58,325 nt of DNA from Lentisphaeraceae bacterium (lineage in GTDB: Bacteria; Verrucomicrobiota; Lentisphaeria; Lentisphaerales; Lentisphaeraceae). The position numbers and the translations under genes were made by a program. Below, one piece after another: positions 17,466-26,773 of the stretch (within the stretch, counting starts at the first letter, position 1; each line of letters opens with the position of its first letter). Location of the stretch: contig JAJPOQ010000136.1 of the NCBI GenBank assembly GCA_021232515.1, forward strand, positions 1 to 58,325, read 5' to 3'. The notes under the pieces were generated by a model. The model did not search any database. It was given only the letters and a program-made list of their open reading frames with translations, and was not told the DNA's origin.

Positions 17466-18515
17466 GTGAACAACAACCAGTCTCCTGATTCGCAAAATAA
17501 TCACTTGAAGCTGGAACTCCTCGAACAGGAGTTAAAAAACCTCGACCTCCGCTTAGCTGCTACCAATGAAAATCTCCAGTTCAAAACTGAACTTGTTACT
17601 AGTTTAAAAAATGAGCTTCAAGCTGTACACCAACGTGCTGATAAACTGGAAAATTCACTTCAGCTTAAAAACAACCAAGTCGATGAACTACATGCTCTTC
17701 TTCTTGAAAAGCAAAAACTGTTAGACTCATTTCAAAGTCAAATTGTCAGTAAAAATAGCCTCTTCGACCAACTGCGAAAAAAGATCCTTAGCTTTGAACA
17801 CAATTCAGAACCAAGCGCAAATTCACTCAAAGCAGAAGTCGACAACTATCAGGTCGATATGGTTCACTTGAAGAACGAAATCGCCCAAGCGAAAAAGAGC
17901 TTTTCTGAAAAAGAAAAAATGTACAATCAAAGTCTCAACCACATGACTCAAGTCATACAGGATAAAGAATCCACTCTGAACGAGACATACTCGCAACTCG
18001 AAGAAAAACAAACGCTCATCTCCACTTTACATAGCGAGATAAAGACCAATCATAATGACCTTATGAAGTACAGGTCCAGCCTCGCTGATCTCGAAGAACG
18101 ATTCAATGAAAAAGATGTAGAGTTAGCAAATGTCCGCAAAGGCTTAAGTTCTTGGATTGAGAAAGTGAAAGTGCAAAATTCCGACCTCAAACATAAAGAA
18201 AGTGACCTGATCGTTTTAAGGAGTGAAATAAAAACCCAAGATCGTGAAATAAAGTATCTTCGCGAGCAACTCAAAGTAGCTCAACAACAGCAAGCTCCTG
18301 CCGAAAAACCCAGAAAAAACCCTTATGAAATACTTGGGGTAAAACCGGACTCTAGCTTTGACGATATAAAGAAAGCTCATCGCAAAGCAGTAAAAATGTA
18401 CAACCCACACATCGTCGAAACCTTAGCTGACGACGTCAAAAACTTAGTTGTCGAAAAAGCCAAAGACATAAACCTTGCCTTTAGTTGGTTTAAAGAAAAA
18501 TTCGGCGTTTCCTAG
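17466..18515 (+). CDS. Coiled-coil protein with degenerate C-terminal J domain
   Basis: 349 residues. Residues ~8-275 are a nearly unbroken Leu/Glu/Lys/Gln coiled coil (LEQELKNLDLRLAATNENLQ, followed by many Glu-Lys heptads). Residues ~285-345 resemble a DnaJ J domain: NPYEILGVKPDSSFDDIKKA, HRKAVKMY and AKDINLAFSWFKEKFG. The HPD tripeptide that stimulates DnaK is replaced by NPH, so classical co-chaperone activity is doubtful. The start is GTG 17466 with AAGGAA upstream. Cytoplasmic; probably structural or an adaptor. Its stop overlaps the convergent DUF58 stop by 4 nt. Confidence 0.78.
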   Translation: MNNNQSPDSQNNHLKLELLEQELKNLDLRLAATNENLQFKTELVTSLKNELQAVHQRADKLENSLQLKNNQVDELHALLLEKQKLLDSFQSQIVSKNSLFDQLRKKILSFEHNSEPSANSLKAEVDNYQVDMVHLKNEIAQAKKSFSEKEKMYNQSLNHMTQVIQDKESTLNETYSQLEEKQTLISTLHSEIKTNHNDLMKYRSSLADLEERFNEKDVELANVRKGLSSWIEKVKVQNSDLKHKESDLIVLRSEIKTQDREIKYLREQLKVAQQQQAPAEKPRKNPYEILGVKPDSSFDDIKKAHRKAVKMYNPHIVETLADDVKNLVVEKAKDINLAFSWFKEKFGVS

Positions 18516-19825
18516 AGTAGGTTACTACTCTTGATATCATAGTACCTATTAACTAGCTCAATGTGTAGTTTTGATGGTGTTACATCCATACTAATAATCT
18601 TATTCGATGAAAGCTTTTCAAAGGCCTTTTGCCTTTTAAGAATATAACTGTTGAGAGCTGCATACTTGAGCGCACCATTGAAAGATGATAGCTCGAGAGC
18701 GTCCTCCTCTTCAAACACTTCTTCCTTTAGCGCCGCAAAAACGACTAAGTGCTTTTGACGCAAAAGCTTCAAAGCTTTAAGAAGGTCTTCGTCATCTTCA
18801 TCTCGAAGATTTGAAAGAACAACAACCAAGGCCCGCTTTTTCAACATAACATTCACATGCTCTGCGGCTTTTGTAAAATCTGCGGCTTTAGTCGTTGGTT
18901 TCAGATCATAAAGGCACTTCAAAAAACGATTAACATTTGCCGACGTCTTTTTAGGACTTAACCACCTTTTCTCCCCTGCAAAAGTCATCATCCCCACAGC
19001 ATCACCTTGTTTTGAAGCAACGTGCGTCAAGAGGAGCATGGCATTCAAAGCATGATCAAAGTGGGATAAGTCTCCATCTAAAGAGCGCATTCTACGACCG
19101 CAATCAACTAAAAAGAAAACCTGCTGATCGCGCTCAAGTTGGTAATCTTTGGCAATAAGCTTTTGCAAACGAGCACTTGTTTTCCAATCTATGTCACCAA
19201 GACGATCACCTTTTCTAAAGTCTCTTAATTGCTGAAAGTCTGTACCTACTCCACGATGTCTTTTTTTGTGAATACCCATCTGAGCCAATCGTTGCTCTGC
19301 TGCTAAAAGTCCGTACTTCATAACTTCAGAATAATTTGGGTAAACTTTCATTTCATGTTCTGCTGTATGCTTACTGTACTTATGCCAAAAATTGAGTAGA
19401 GAGGAGGCTCGAACTTCAATATAGTTAAACTTACTCAAACCTCGTTCAAGAGGAGTCAACTTGTAAGAATACTCAAGTTCTTTTTCGGGCTCTATTGAGC
19501 TTGAAATTGATAAACCATCCACCATATGCTCTGTCGGATAATGATCAAATATTTCCAAGTTTAAACGTCGGCCAGAGTGATTCTGCAACTGAATTTTTAT
19601 TAATGTTGGAACGCCCAAAGGGACTGTTTGGGGAGCTATGCGCGTTAAACTTATTCTAGAAGGTAAATAAAGCGTTAACAAATCTACTAAAAATACAATC
19701 CCAACCAAAATACAAACGCCTTGAAAAAGGAGTTTTGTTTCTGGGTAAAAAAGTTGAACGATACTCGCTAAAATGAGTAATCCTAAAACTTTTAAAAATA
19801 ATAATGTGGGACGTATGCTTAACAT
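18512..19825 (-). CDS. DUF58 family protein
   Basis: About 437 residues; ATG 19825 (a TTG lies one codon earlier). Two N-terminal hydrophobic spans (~10-50) are followed by a beta-rich region and the DUF58 signature, HRGVGTDFQQLRDFRKGDRL then DIDWKTSARLQKLIAKDYQ. After it comes a von Willebrand A-like domain with a divergent MIDAS (FFLVDCGRRM in place of DxSxS). DUF58 proteins are encoded beside MoxR ATPases and are thought to work with them in assembling or activating periplasmic or metal-dependent proteins. Last gene of the six-gene minus-strand MoxR cluster, 6 nt after moxR. Confidence 0.88.
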   Translation of the reverse strand: MLSIRPTLLFLKVLGLLILASIVQLFYPETKLLFQGVCILVGIVFLVDLLTLYLPSRISLTRIAPQTVPLGVPTLIKIQLQNHSGRRLNLEIFDHYPTEHMVDGLSISSSIEPEKELEYSYKLTPLERGLSKFNYIEVRASSLLNFWHKYSKHTAEHEMKVYPNYSEVMKYGLLAAEQRLAQMGIHKKRHRGVGTDFQQLRDFRKGDRLGDIDWKTSARLQKLIAKDYQLERDQQVFFLVDCGRRMRSLDGDLSHFDHALNAMLLLTHVASKQGDAVGMMTFAGEKRWLSPKKTSANVNRFLKCLYDLKPTTKAADFTKAAEHVNVMLKKRALVVVLSNLRDEDDEDLLKALKLLRQKHLVVFAALKEEVFEEEDALELSSFNGALKYAALNSYILKRQKAFEKLSSNKIISMDVTPSKLHIELVNRYYDIKSSNLL

Positions 19826-19831
19826 CAAAAT

Positions 19832-20839
19832 CTAGTCTCTTGGAGCCGCAACTTTACTAAGTAGTTCACTTATGACTTGATCATGAGATAAACCCTCTAT
19901 TTCCATCTCTGAAGTAAGTACAATCCTATGACGAAGTGTTGGTAAAGCCATGGTCTTTATGTCATCTGGAACAACAAAAGTTCGACCACTTAACATCGCC
20001 TTAGCTTTCGCTACTCGAACCAGCGCTAAAGCACCTCGCGAACCCGCCCCAGTAGCTATACCTTGCCAACTTCTCGTGGCACGGACAATCTTAACAGCAT
20101 ATTCTAAAACTTGATCATCTATACTAATCGAAGAGGTTAACTCACGTAGATCTTCTACTTCTGCTATGGATAACACATTTTGAACTTCAGAGACATCTAA
20201 CTTCTCTCTATTCATTCCACTGGTGACTTGCTTCACAAGTGATATCTCGTCTAATTCTTCCGGATAGTCAATTGTTATTTTAAGTAAAAATCGGTCAAGC
20301 TGAGCTTCAGGAAGTGGGTATGTTCCTTCTTGCTCAAGTGGATTCTGTGTCGCCAAAACCATAAATGGCGGAGATACTTTATGAGCCTCGCCTTCAATTG
20401 TAACTTGCAACTCTTGCATAACCTCTAGTAGCGAAGACTGAGTTTTAGCAGGAGCTCGGTTTATTTCATCCGCTAAAAGCAAATTTGTAAAAACTGGTCC
20501 TTTGCGGATCACGAAATCTTGTGTCTTCATATTGAACATAGCGTGCCCCATAACATCAGCAGGCATCAAATCTGGAGTAAACTGAATCCTCGCGAAGTCA
20601 CCAGAAAATGTATTTGCTAATGCTTTTACCATAAGAGTTTTACCTAAGCCTGGCACCCCTTCAATCAAAACATGCCCGGCTGCCAAAAATGCTGCTAGTA
20701 TCTGATTTACAACTTCTGGCTGGCCAACAACTACTTTTTGTACTTCGTGTTTTATTTGGTTAATTTTATTCAAGCCCTCAGTCATTTTGCGGCTCGATTC
20801 ATCAACGCTATGTGTTTCTTCTGTATAGTCTGAATTCAT
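19832..20839 (-). CDS. MoxR-family AAA+ ATPase (copy 1)
   Basis: 335 residues. Walker A LIEGVPGLGKTLMVKALA, Walker B LLLADEINRAPAKTQSSLLE and the sensor segment PFMVLATQNPLEQEGTYPLP are textbook MoxR. MoxR ATPases act as chaperones with DUF58/VWA proteins. The start (ATG 20839) overlaps the DUF4350 stop (ATGA), and the DUF58 gene follows at once, so expression is probably coupled. A second MoxR at 25772 has the same core motifs; the two are clearly paralogous but differ in their N- and C-terminal thirds. Confidence 0.95.
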   Translation of the reverse strand: MNSDYTEETHSVDESSRKMTEGLNKINQIKHEVQKVVVGQPEVVNQILAAFLAAGHVLIEGVPGLGKTLMVKALANTFSGDFARIQFTPDLMPADVMGHAMFNMKTQDFVIRKGPVFTNLLLADEINRAPAKTQSSLLEVMQELQVTIEGEAHKVSPPFMVLATQNPLEQEGTYPLPEAQLDRFLLKITIDYPEELDEISLVKQVTSGMNREKLDVSEVQNVLSIAEVEDLRELTSSISIDDQVLEYAVKIVRATRSWQGIATGAGSRGALALVRVAKAKAMLSGRTFVVPDDIKTMALPTLRHRIVLTSEMEIEGLSHDQVISELLSKVAAPRD

Positions 20840-21966
20840 AACGAATCCTTTATCCGTTTTAGAGTTTTGATTGCTTTATAAAATAATTCCGGCTTTGACA
20901 TGTCTTGAGCTTCATTCATTGCAAGACTAACATCTTCGATTGATTCACCACACTGTTTTGAAAGTTCCAAGTAAAACTTTTCTTTGGGTTCTTTGAGTAG
21001 CGAAGAGTTAGTTCTTTTTACTCGATCAAAAACTCTCTTTCTGAGATCATCCACTAACTCTTTCGTATGACCTCCTGCCCATAGGTACTGGCCCATTACT
21101 TCAACATGTTCCATGATCTTTCTTGAGCCTAAATATGGAACCGGGAGAACTGGCCCAAATCTTTTACTCATCGTCATTAACCATAAAACTATAAAGAGAA
21201 TACTTAAAAAGATTGTCAGCCTAGCATGTACCCAAAGCCAACTCCAAATTGAAGGGCTGTAAGATCGATAAACAATCAAAACTGATGATGACATTTCATT
21301 GAGTATGCTATTCAAAAAATCAATATTATTATGTATTCCGATGTGTTGATTTTCAAAAATCTCTAAGTTACGTATTAGCCATATTTGGCCGTGATTATAA
21401 TTCTTTGCGCCATACACAAACCTGCCATTCTTGTCTAAAGATCTGCTGCCATAACCTCTTGCTTTCAAAGTTAACTTTTCATAACTAGAAATGGTGTAAG
21501 TTTTATCTCTGAAAGGTATTTCTGTTGTCTCCATCTCATCTTTTAAATCATCAATAAACTCCAGCGAAGAGATTCCCAAAAAATCCTTTATTTCAGCAGA
21601 AATATAAGCCAGATCTGCAGGATTATTTACTTTTGAAAAACCTGTAACAAGAGTCCCTCCATTTCTTACCCAATCTTTGATAATCCTCAGCTTAGCAGTA
21701 TTTGTCGGTAAAGACTTAATGGAAACTAAAATTGTATCGTATTCATTTAAATCATCTAAAGGGAAAACGGCTCTAGACTCGATGAAGTAATCTAATTCTT
21801 CAGCATATCGCTGTACGGCGAGGAAGCTATTTTGGCGTGCTTTGCCTGTATACCCGACATCAATAGTTTTCTCAACCTCTTCGGTATTTGCGAAGTAGTA
21901 CCAAAGCAGTAAAGCAAACAAAGAAACTCCGACCAAGGATAAGACTATAAAGGACTTCTTATTCAC
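20836..21966 (-). CDS. DUF4350-type membrane protein of the MoxR cluster
   Basis: 376 residues. One N-terminal membrane span (FIVLSLVGVSLFALLLWYYF), an outside domain with DTILVSIKSLPTNTAKLRII and DWVRNGGTLVTGF (the DUF4350 pattern), then a second span at ~255-275 (ARLTIFLSILFIVLWLMTM) and a cytoplasmic helical tail. In many MoxR-DUF58 clusters a DUF4350 protein sits beside DUF4129 and DUF58 genes, as here. Start GTG 21966, with GGAGAG upstream inside the end of the previous gene, overlapping it by 8 nt. Molecular role unknown; likely part of a membrane complex. Confidence 0.8.
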   Translation of the reverse strand: MNKKSFIVLSLVGVSLFALLLWYYFANTEEVEKTIDVGYTGKARQNSFLAVQRYAEELDYFIESRAVFPLDDLNEYDTILVSIKSLPTNTAKLRIIKDWVRNGGTLVTGFSKVNNPADLAYISAEIKDFLGISSLEFIDDLKDEMETTEIPFRDKTYTISSYEKLTLKARGYGSRSLDKNGRFVYGAKNYNHGQIWLIRNLEIFENQHIGIHNNIDFLNSILNEMSSSVLIVYRSYSPSIWSWLWVHARLTIFLSILFIVLWLMTMSKRFGPVLPVPYLGSRKIMEHVEVMGQYLWAGGHTKELVDDLRKRVFDRVKRTNSSLLKEPKEKFYLELSKQCGESIEDVSLAMNEAQDMSKPELFYKAIKTLKRIKDSL

Positions 21967-23413
21967 TTAAGCTCTCCTTAACAGACGGTGCTTGATCTGC
22001 TTTGAACAGGCCCTTCCACTCTTCGTTAAATTGTGACAACTCAATAGAACTTGGATCTACATGAGCATAAGCCTGTAAAATCCAAGTATTTGTCAGCTTC
22101 TCAAAATAATCTTTCTGTTGATTACTCGCATAGTTTTTAAAAGCAGCTAAACACTCATTCTCTGTACAACTGCTTTTTAAACTAACTCGATGAAGTTGGA
22201 TTAAATTAAACAAACTGCCTCTGTAAAGTAGACTTAGTGCTTCCCGGTATTTCTTTTCTAAAATCAACTTTTCAACAGCTTGTGGTATGTCTTTAGGTAA
22301 AGAGTCTTTAGTAATTGACATACCCATAACTTCTTTCACCGAAGTAAACTTACTTCCCTCTTCTTCCTTAATAACCCTAACTACAGAACTAGAAGATTGT
22401 AAAATTTTATAGATCAACCAAACTACTATAGCAATGATCAAAACTATAAAGAATATCTTCATTGCACCTGCCAAAGCTTCCAAAGGAGCAAAACTAATCG
22501 AGTCTTTTTTGGAATTTAGGAACTCTCTCGTTTTTACTTTTTTCTTTGTATCAAACTCTTCACGGGAAAGTATTTCACTTATCTGTTCTTTTGGCGCAGA
22601 TTCAGCTCTGAGGCTTGCTGGACTAACAAACAAAGCGAGCAACAAAACAGCCGCAAAAGCCCCTTTCTTTAAACGTTGATTCAAACTTCGAAATTGTAAT
22701 TCTATATCCCAGCCCTCAAGAACCATTCTTCGATGCAAATAAAGTGTAAATCCACCAGCAACATATATCGGTCGAATTAAGACTATCGCTAGTAGGTAAA
22801 CTGATGAACCAACTATACTAACCCACATAGGTAAAGTCTCAAAAAATGCCTCGGCTGCGACTTCATCCCAAATAATGACTCCAGAAGGAACTAAAAATAG
22901 AATAAAAGCGATAAAAGACATCGCCAATAAGTGTTCTATAGAAGCGAAAATCGAACCTTCCATAAAAGCTGTATTCGTCGCATCATGAGATATCTGTTTA
23001 AGTCTCTTACGACGACGATCTCCAGTTAACCCCTCAAGCTGCCAAACTGGCATAACAAAAGAACGATTGGCTAAAAATCTCCAAGCAAAATTAAATGAGA
23101 AAAGGCCATTCTTTAACTGTGGGATCCACTGCTTCATCGTTTCTTTATAAGTTGGGACATCGCCAAATACTGCTCTACTAAGCACAAATAAAACAGTTCT
23201 CTCAGCTAGTGGCAAAAATAACCAAATGATAAAGAAAGCTAAAGCTGGACTTATAGCAAAAGCCCATGAAGATAACAAAACGATTATAAAATTGGCCGTA
23301 ATCCAAGGTAAATAAACAGCCTTAAAATGCTTGAAAACTATTGGTTTCCCTAAATCAAAAGCCTCCCAGTTAGTTCGGCTTCTTATCTCTATATCAATTT
23401 TGTTCGGGTTCAT
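21959..23413 (-). CDS. Multi-pass membrane protein with DUF4129-like C-terminus
   Basis: About 484 residues. ATG 23413 is chosen: GGGAGAGG lies just upstream and the protein then starts MNPNKIDIEIRSR. A longer reading would run ~110 nt into the preceding SpoIIM gene. Several spans occur at ~30-70, ~170-235 and ~255-275, then a final span (IFFIVLIIAIVVWLIYKIL). The cytoplasmic tail is DUF4129-like: KLILEKKYREALSLLYRGSL, CTENECLAAF and TWILQAYAHVD. It overlaps both neighbours. Function unknown; by context a membrane component of the MoxR system. Confidence 0.78.
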   Translation of the reverse strand: MNPNKIDIEIRSRTNWEAFDLGKPIVFKHFKAVYLPWITANFIIVLLSSWAFAISPALAFFIIWLFLPLAERTVLFVLSRAVFGDVPTYKETMKQWIPQLKNGLFSFNFAWRFLANRSFVMPVWQLEGLTGDRRRKRLKQISHDATNTAFMEGSIFASIEHLLAMSFIAFILFLVPSGVIIWDEVAAEAFFETLPMWVSIVGSSVYLLAIVLIRPIYVAGGFTLYLHRRMVLEGWDIELQFRSLNQRLKKGAFAAVLLLALFVSPASLRAESAPKEQISEILSREEFDTKKKVKTREFLNSKKDSISFAPLEALAGAMKIFFIVLIIAIVVWLIYKILQSSSSVVRVIKEEEGSKFTSVKEVMGMSITKDSLPKDIPQAVEKLILEKKYREALSLLYRGSLFNLIQLHRVSLKSSCTENECLAAFKNYASNQQKDYFEKLTNTWILQAYAHVDPSSIELSQFNEEWKGLFKADQAPSVKESLSE

Positions 23414-24356
23414 AACCTCTCCCAGCAAAAGCAAAATAGAGTAACACAAGCACCCAAAAAGTGATTCCAAAAATGTACTTGGTGCTATTCGGGATATGGG
23501 TATTTGATGACCAAAACGCTTCAATAAACGCCGCCGTAAATGTCATGAAAGCTGTACCATAGAGCATTTTTACTCCGGTTGCGGCAGCTTTTTTAAGCGC
23601 CAATAGTCGCGTTAAATTCCCTGGGTTAATCAAAGCGAATCCCATTTTCATACCACAGGCACCCGAAAATACTGCTGCAGTCAATTCAAGGGCGCTGTGT
23701 CCAGAAACAAATGACCAAAAAGTCTCCGTAAACCCAAGTGCTGTTACATGACCTGCCACAGCTCCGATTATGAGACCATTATAGAAAATAAAGAAAATCG
23801 AACCTATACCACCGAGAATCCCCCCAGCGAAACACTTGAAGTCTATTCCAACATTATTAAAGATGTAGAAACCCAGCATTTGTATATCGTCAGCAGCAGA
23901 TCTTTGCTCTTCAAAATGACCCGAGGCGGGGTCATATATCTCTTCCATCTGCATAATGCTTTCTTCCGGAATAACCATATAAGCAATATGTGGATAAAAT
24001 TGAATTAAAACCAACATCAAAAAAAATGGCACATAAAACAAGAAATGAGAAAAAAGTACTAAACGCCATTCTTGCCTAATCAATGCAGGGAATTCACGTC
24101 CAAAGTAGTTAATTAAACCAAAACTATTTCGCCCCTTTTTGCCATAAAGGTGTTGGTGTCCTTTCTCTACCAAATCTTCTAAATCTTGAATTAAAAAGGA
24201 GCTGTAGCATCTTTCACGAGCAATAGCTAAATCTCGACAAAGTTGGCGATACAAAGCTGGGAAGTCCCTATCAAATCTTTTTTTCTTAGCTGATAAAATA
24301 GTCTTAATCTGCTGCCAGCTTTCCTTGTTTCTTTCTTCAAAGTAATGCTGCTTCAA
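23394..24356 (-). CDS. Stage II sporulation protein M (SpoIIM) family membrane protein
   Basis: 320 residues. A long helical N-terminal cytoplasmic part (FDRDFPALYRQLCRDLAIAR, ERCYSSFLIQDLEDLV) leads into about six membrane spans with the family pattern YIFNNVGIDFKCFAGGILGG, NGLIIGAVAGHV and FVSGHSALELTAAVFSGACG. In non-sporulating bacteria this family sits in MoxR/RDD/DUF58 operons, as here; it does not imply sporulation. The start is TTG 24356 with GGGAGAG upstream, overlapping the RDD stop by 4 nt. Confidence 0.88.
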   Translation of the reverse strand: MKQHYFEERNKESWQQIKTILSAKKKRFDRDFPALYRQLCRDLAIARERCYSSFLIQDLEDLVEKGHQHLYGKKGRNSFGLINYFGREFPALIRQEWRLVLFSHFLFYVPFFLMLVLIQFYPHIAYMVIPEESIMQMEEIYDPASGHFEEQRSAADDIQMLGFYIFNNVGIDFKCFAGGILGGIGSIFFIFYNGLIIGAVAGHVTALGFTETFWSFVSGHSALELTAAVFSGACGMKMGFALINPGNLTRLLALKKAAATGVKMLYGTAFMTFTAAFIEAFWSSNTHIPNSTKYIFGITFWVLVLLYFAFAGRGYEPEQN

Positions 24357-25048
24357 GAGTCTCTCCCTTTACCCGCTAAAGCCAACGAATAACCTTGAAC
24401 CTTTAAAACTGCTTCTTCATTCTTCTGATCATGGACTTCGTCTAATATCTCGGCCAACTCAACCTTCCTGCTCTTGCTCAACATCATATGTCTCTCACCA
24501 AAAGCAATAAGCGCTCGTTGTTCATTTATATTCAGATCAATTCCCGGATGCTCAGCTTCTACATTGGGCAAAGAAGTCTTACTCGTTTCTTTCTCGTAAA
24601 CCACAATCGTATCTGCAGCTAAGTCACCGAGCCGACGAAAGCGCTTATCTAACAAGGCGCTCACTATGCCAAAACCATAAAATAAAGGTAAAAAGTCTAC
24701 GACTAACAAAAAATTTCGAATGATAGATGCTTGCCAACCGATTGGAGTTCCATCGCCACTAACAACTCGTAATTTAAACGTCCGCTTACCTGGAGTCACC
24801 CCATTTTTAAACACTTCAAAAAGTACTGGATAAAACCATTCATTTAGAAATAAAAATATTAGAGAAAGTCCTACTCCAGCGTCACCAAAAATAGCTTCTA
24901 CAACAATAAGAACACAGATATTTACTGACCACCTTATGCAAAAATCTATAAGGTAAGCGCTTGCCCTAACCGTTAAGCCTGCGACACGCATGTGCAGCAT
25001 TATGCCTTCTGGAGTTTCTACTTCATAAATAGTATCTGTTGCGGCCAC
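24353..25048 (-). CDS. RDD-family membrane protein (minus-strand MoxR cluster)
   Basis: 231 residues with an RDD domain: GLTVRASAYLIDFCIRW supplies the first R..D pattern, GVTPGKRTFKLRVVSGDGTP the middle motif, and a third hydrophobic span follows. A soluble tail of ~85 residues (INEQRALIAFGERHMMLSKS...) extends past the domain. Lead gene of the minus-strand MoxR set; start GTG 25048 with GGGAAG upstream. On the minus strand its leader holds a small 6-bp hairpin (25081-25098). RDD proteins are often transport-related, but in this context the job is unknown. Confidence 0.88.
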   Translation of the reverse strand: MAATDTIYEVETPEGIMLHMRVAGLTVRASAYLIDFCIRWSVNICVLIVVEAIFGDAGVGLSLIFLFLNEWFYPVLFEVFKNGVTPGKRTFKLRVVSGDGTPIGWQASIIRNFLLVVDFLPLFYGFGIVSALLDKRFRRLGDLAADTIVVYEKETSKTSLPNVEAEHPGIDLNINEQRALIAFGERHMMLSKSRKVELAEILDEVHDQKNEEAVLKVQGYSLALAGKGRDS

Positions 25049-25080
25049 TTACTTCCCACTTTGGTTCCCTTACTTTCCTC

Positions 25081-25098
25081 CTCCACGAAATAGTGGAG
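25081..25098 (-). other. Small hairpin in the leader of the minus-strand MoxR cluster
   Basis: A perfect 6-bp inverted repeat, CTCCAC / GTGGAG with a 6-nt spacer, located 33-50 nt upstream of the RDD gene start. There is no T-run, so it is not a terminator. It could be a leader structure or a protein site; nothing else supports either. Confidence 0.3.
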
Positions 25099-25174
25099 AG
25101 TTCAAATTAGAGATATAAGCTTAGAATTCAAACAAAAAATACCACATAAAATTTTCCCTGAAAGTTGTTACACC

Positions 25175-25202
25175 TTGAGAATAATAAACCCATCAGTACT
25201 AT
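25175..25202 (+). promoter_or_regulatory. Putative sigma70-type promoter for the plus-strand RDD/MoxR cluster
   Basis: TTGAGA (25175-25180), 16-nt spacer, TACTAT (25197-25202), then AAGGAG (25218-25223) and ATG 25231. This fits a housekeeping promoter in the divergent gap 25049-25230 between the two RDD genes. Confidence 0.45.
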
Positions 25203-25230
25203 AAAAGCTTATAAATTAAGGAGCACACTC

Positions 25231-25743
25231 ATGGAAGCAAATCCATACGCATCACCAGATTCAGAAGAAATCGTCAATACCAATGAAGTAAAGTCAGAAA
25301 TAGCTGAAAGGGGCACAAGACTAGTTGCAGTAATTTTAGACAGTCTTATTGGAATATTGTTTTTCTTGCCAGCAATACTCATTTTAGTCCTTTCAGGTGC
25401 TCTAGGAGAAGGTGGAGACAAAGCTGGGCCAATGATGATTGTATTTGCCGTAGTAATGCTCGTCTCTTTCCTTGCTCTCCTAATCATAAATCTGCGATTG
25501 ATTATCAAGCATGGCCAAACCATAGGTAAAAAAATCATGAAGATCAAAATAGTAGACTTCAACACTCATGAGCATCCAGGTGGCGGTAAAATCATCGGAC
25601 TTCGCATGATCGTCACAGGCCTTTTAGGAGTTATCCCTATTGTCGGTTCAATCATCAGTATTGTTGACCCACTACTTATCTTCCGTGAAAGCAACCAATG
25701 TCTTCATGATCAAATAGCTAATACAATCGTCGTAAAAGCATAA
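25231..25743 (+). CDS. RDD-family membrane protein (plus-strand MoxR cluster)
   Basis: 170 residues from ATG 25231, which follows AAGGAG by 7 nt and gives MEANPYASPDSEE, the NPYASP-type start common in this family. The RDD domain follows: ERGTRLVAVILDSLIGILFF, KHGQTIGKKIMKIKIVDF and VDPLLIFRESNQCLHDQIAN, with three to four membrane spans. Divergent from, and paralogous to, the RDD gene at 24353-25048 but without its long soluble tail. It leads the MoxR-DUF58-VWA set on the plus strand, 28 nt before moxR copy 2. Confidence 0.88.
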   Translation: MEANPYASPDSEEIVNTNEVKSEIAERGTRLVAVILDSLIGILFFLPAILILVLSGALGEGGDKAGPMMIVFAVVMLVSFLALLIINLRLIIKHGQTIGKKIMKIKIVDFNTHEHPGGGKIIGLRMIVTGLLGVIPIVGSIISIVDPLLIFRESNQCLHDQIANTIVVKA

Positions 25744-25771
25744 TTTAAACAGGTCTAACCGAGAGAACAGC

Positions 25772-26770
25772 ATGTCTGACCTTTTACAGGCGGAAGCCGA
25801 CAATTTTAAAGAAAAATTTGAACAATCTAAAGCTGAAGTTGCCAAAGTTATTGTTGGGCAGAATAGAGTCGTTGAAGCTACTCTGACAGCTCTTATCTGC
25901 GGTGGTAACGTCCTTTTAGAAGGTGTCCCTGGACTGGGAAAGACTGAGCTTGTGAAAGCACTTTCAAATGTTTTGGAACTGGACTTCAATCGTATCCAGT
26001 TTACACCAGACCTTATGCCGGCGGACATCATCGGTACTAACATGATGAGTAACGACCCAACGACAGGGAGTTATAAGTTTGAGTTCCGTGAAGGTCCGAT
26101 CTTCACACAGCTACTGCTTGCTGACGAGATAAACCGAGCCACACCAAAAACTCAGTCTGCTCTACTTGAAACCATGCAAGAAGGGTCAGTTACAACTGGT
26201 GGTACAACTTACCAACTCAAGCCGCCATTCTTCGTTCTTGCAACACAAAACCCACTTGAACAGGAAGGTACTTACCCTCTTCCTGAAGCACAGCTTGACC
26301 GCTTTATGTTCAAAGTTTTTGTCGAATTCCCGACGAGAAAAGAGCTAAATGAAATAGTTAACAGAACTATTCTAAAAGCTCATGGTAAGTCTGAAGCTGT
26401 TCTCGACTCTGAAAAAATCATGAGTCTAAGAGACATACTCGATAAAGTTGTTGTTGCTGAAAATATGCTCGACTATGCAGTTCGACTTGTTCTTAGTACT
26501 CACGCTGATTCCGAGTATGCGACCGAAGATGTGAAAAAATACATCCGTTGGGGGGCAAGTCCTCGAGCGACTCAGGCCCTCATCAAAGCTGCTCGAGTCA
26601 AAGCTCTTGCTTCTGGACGTCTTCATGTTTCTTTTGCGGATATACGACACTACGCAAATGAAGTTCTTCAGCACAGAATCATCCTTAACTACGATGGTCA
26701 GGCAGAAGGCGTAGACATAAGCAAAGTTCTCGACTCTATCTTCAACTCTCTAGAAGAGATCTCCAACTAA
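25772..26770 (+). CDS. MoxR-family AAA+ ATPase (copy 2)
   Basis: 332 residues. N-terminal KVIVGQNRVVEATLTALICG, Walker A LLEGVPGLGKTELVKALS, Walker B LLLADEINRATPKTQSALLE, and the PFFVLATQNPLEQEGTYPLP sensor loop. The C-terminal lid contains GASPRATQALIKAARVKALA, typical of MoxR. This copy belongs to the aerotolerance (Bat)-like arrangement MoxR-DUF58-VWA. DUF58 follows after 3 nt. Confidence 0.95.
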   Translation: MSDLLQAEADNFKEKFEQSKAEVAKVIVGQNRVVEATLTALICGGNVLLEGVPGLGKTELVKALSNVLELDFNRIQFTPDLMPADIIGTNMMSNDPTTGSYKFEFREGPIFTQLLLADEINRATPKTQSALLETMQEGSVTTGGTTYQLKPPFFVLATQNPLEQEGTYPLPEAQLDRFMFKVFVEFPTRKELNEIVNRTILKAHGKSEAVLDSEKIMSLRDILDKVVVAENMLDYAVRLVLSTHADSEYATEDVKKYIRWGASPRATQALIKAARVKALASGRLHVSFADIRHYANEVLQHRIILNYDGQAEGVDISKVLDSIFNSLEEISN

Positions 26771-26773
26771 AAA

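Noticed and set aside
21959..23524. Longer start for the DUF4129-like membrane gene at 23524
   Set aside because: It would overlap the SpoIIM gene by 131 nt and ignores the good SD just before ATG 23413.
23394..24356. Evidence for sporulation from a SpoIIM-family gene
   Set aside because: The family is common in MoxR/RDD clusters of non-sporulating diderms, and no other sporulation gene is present.
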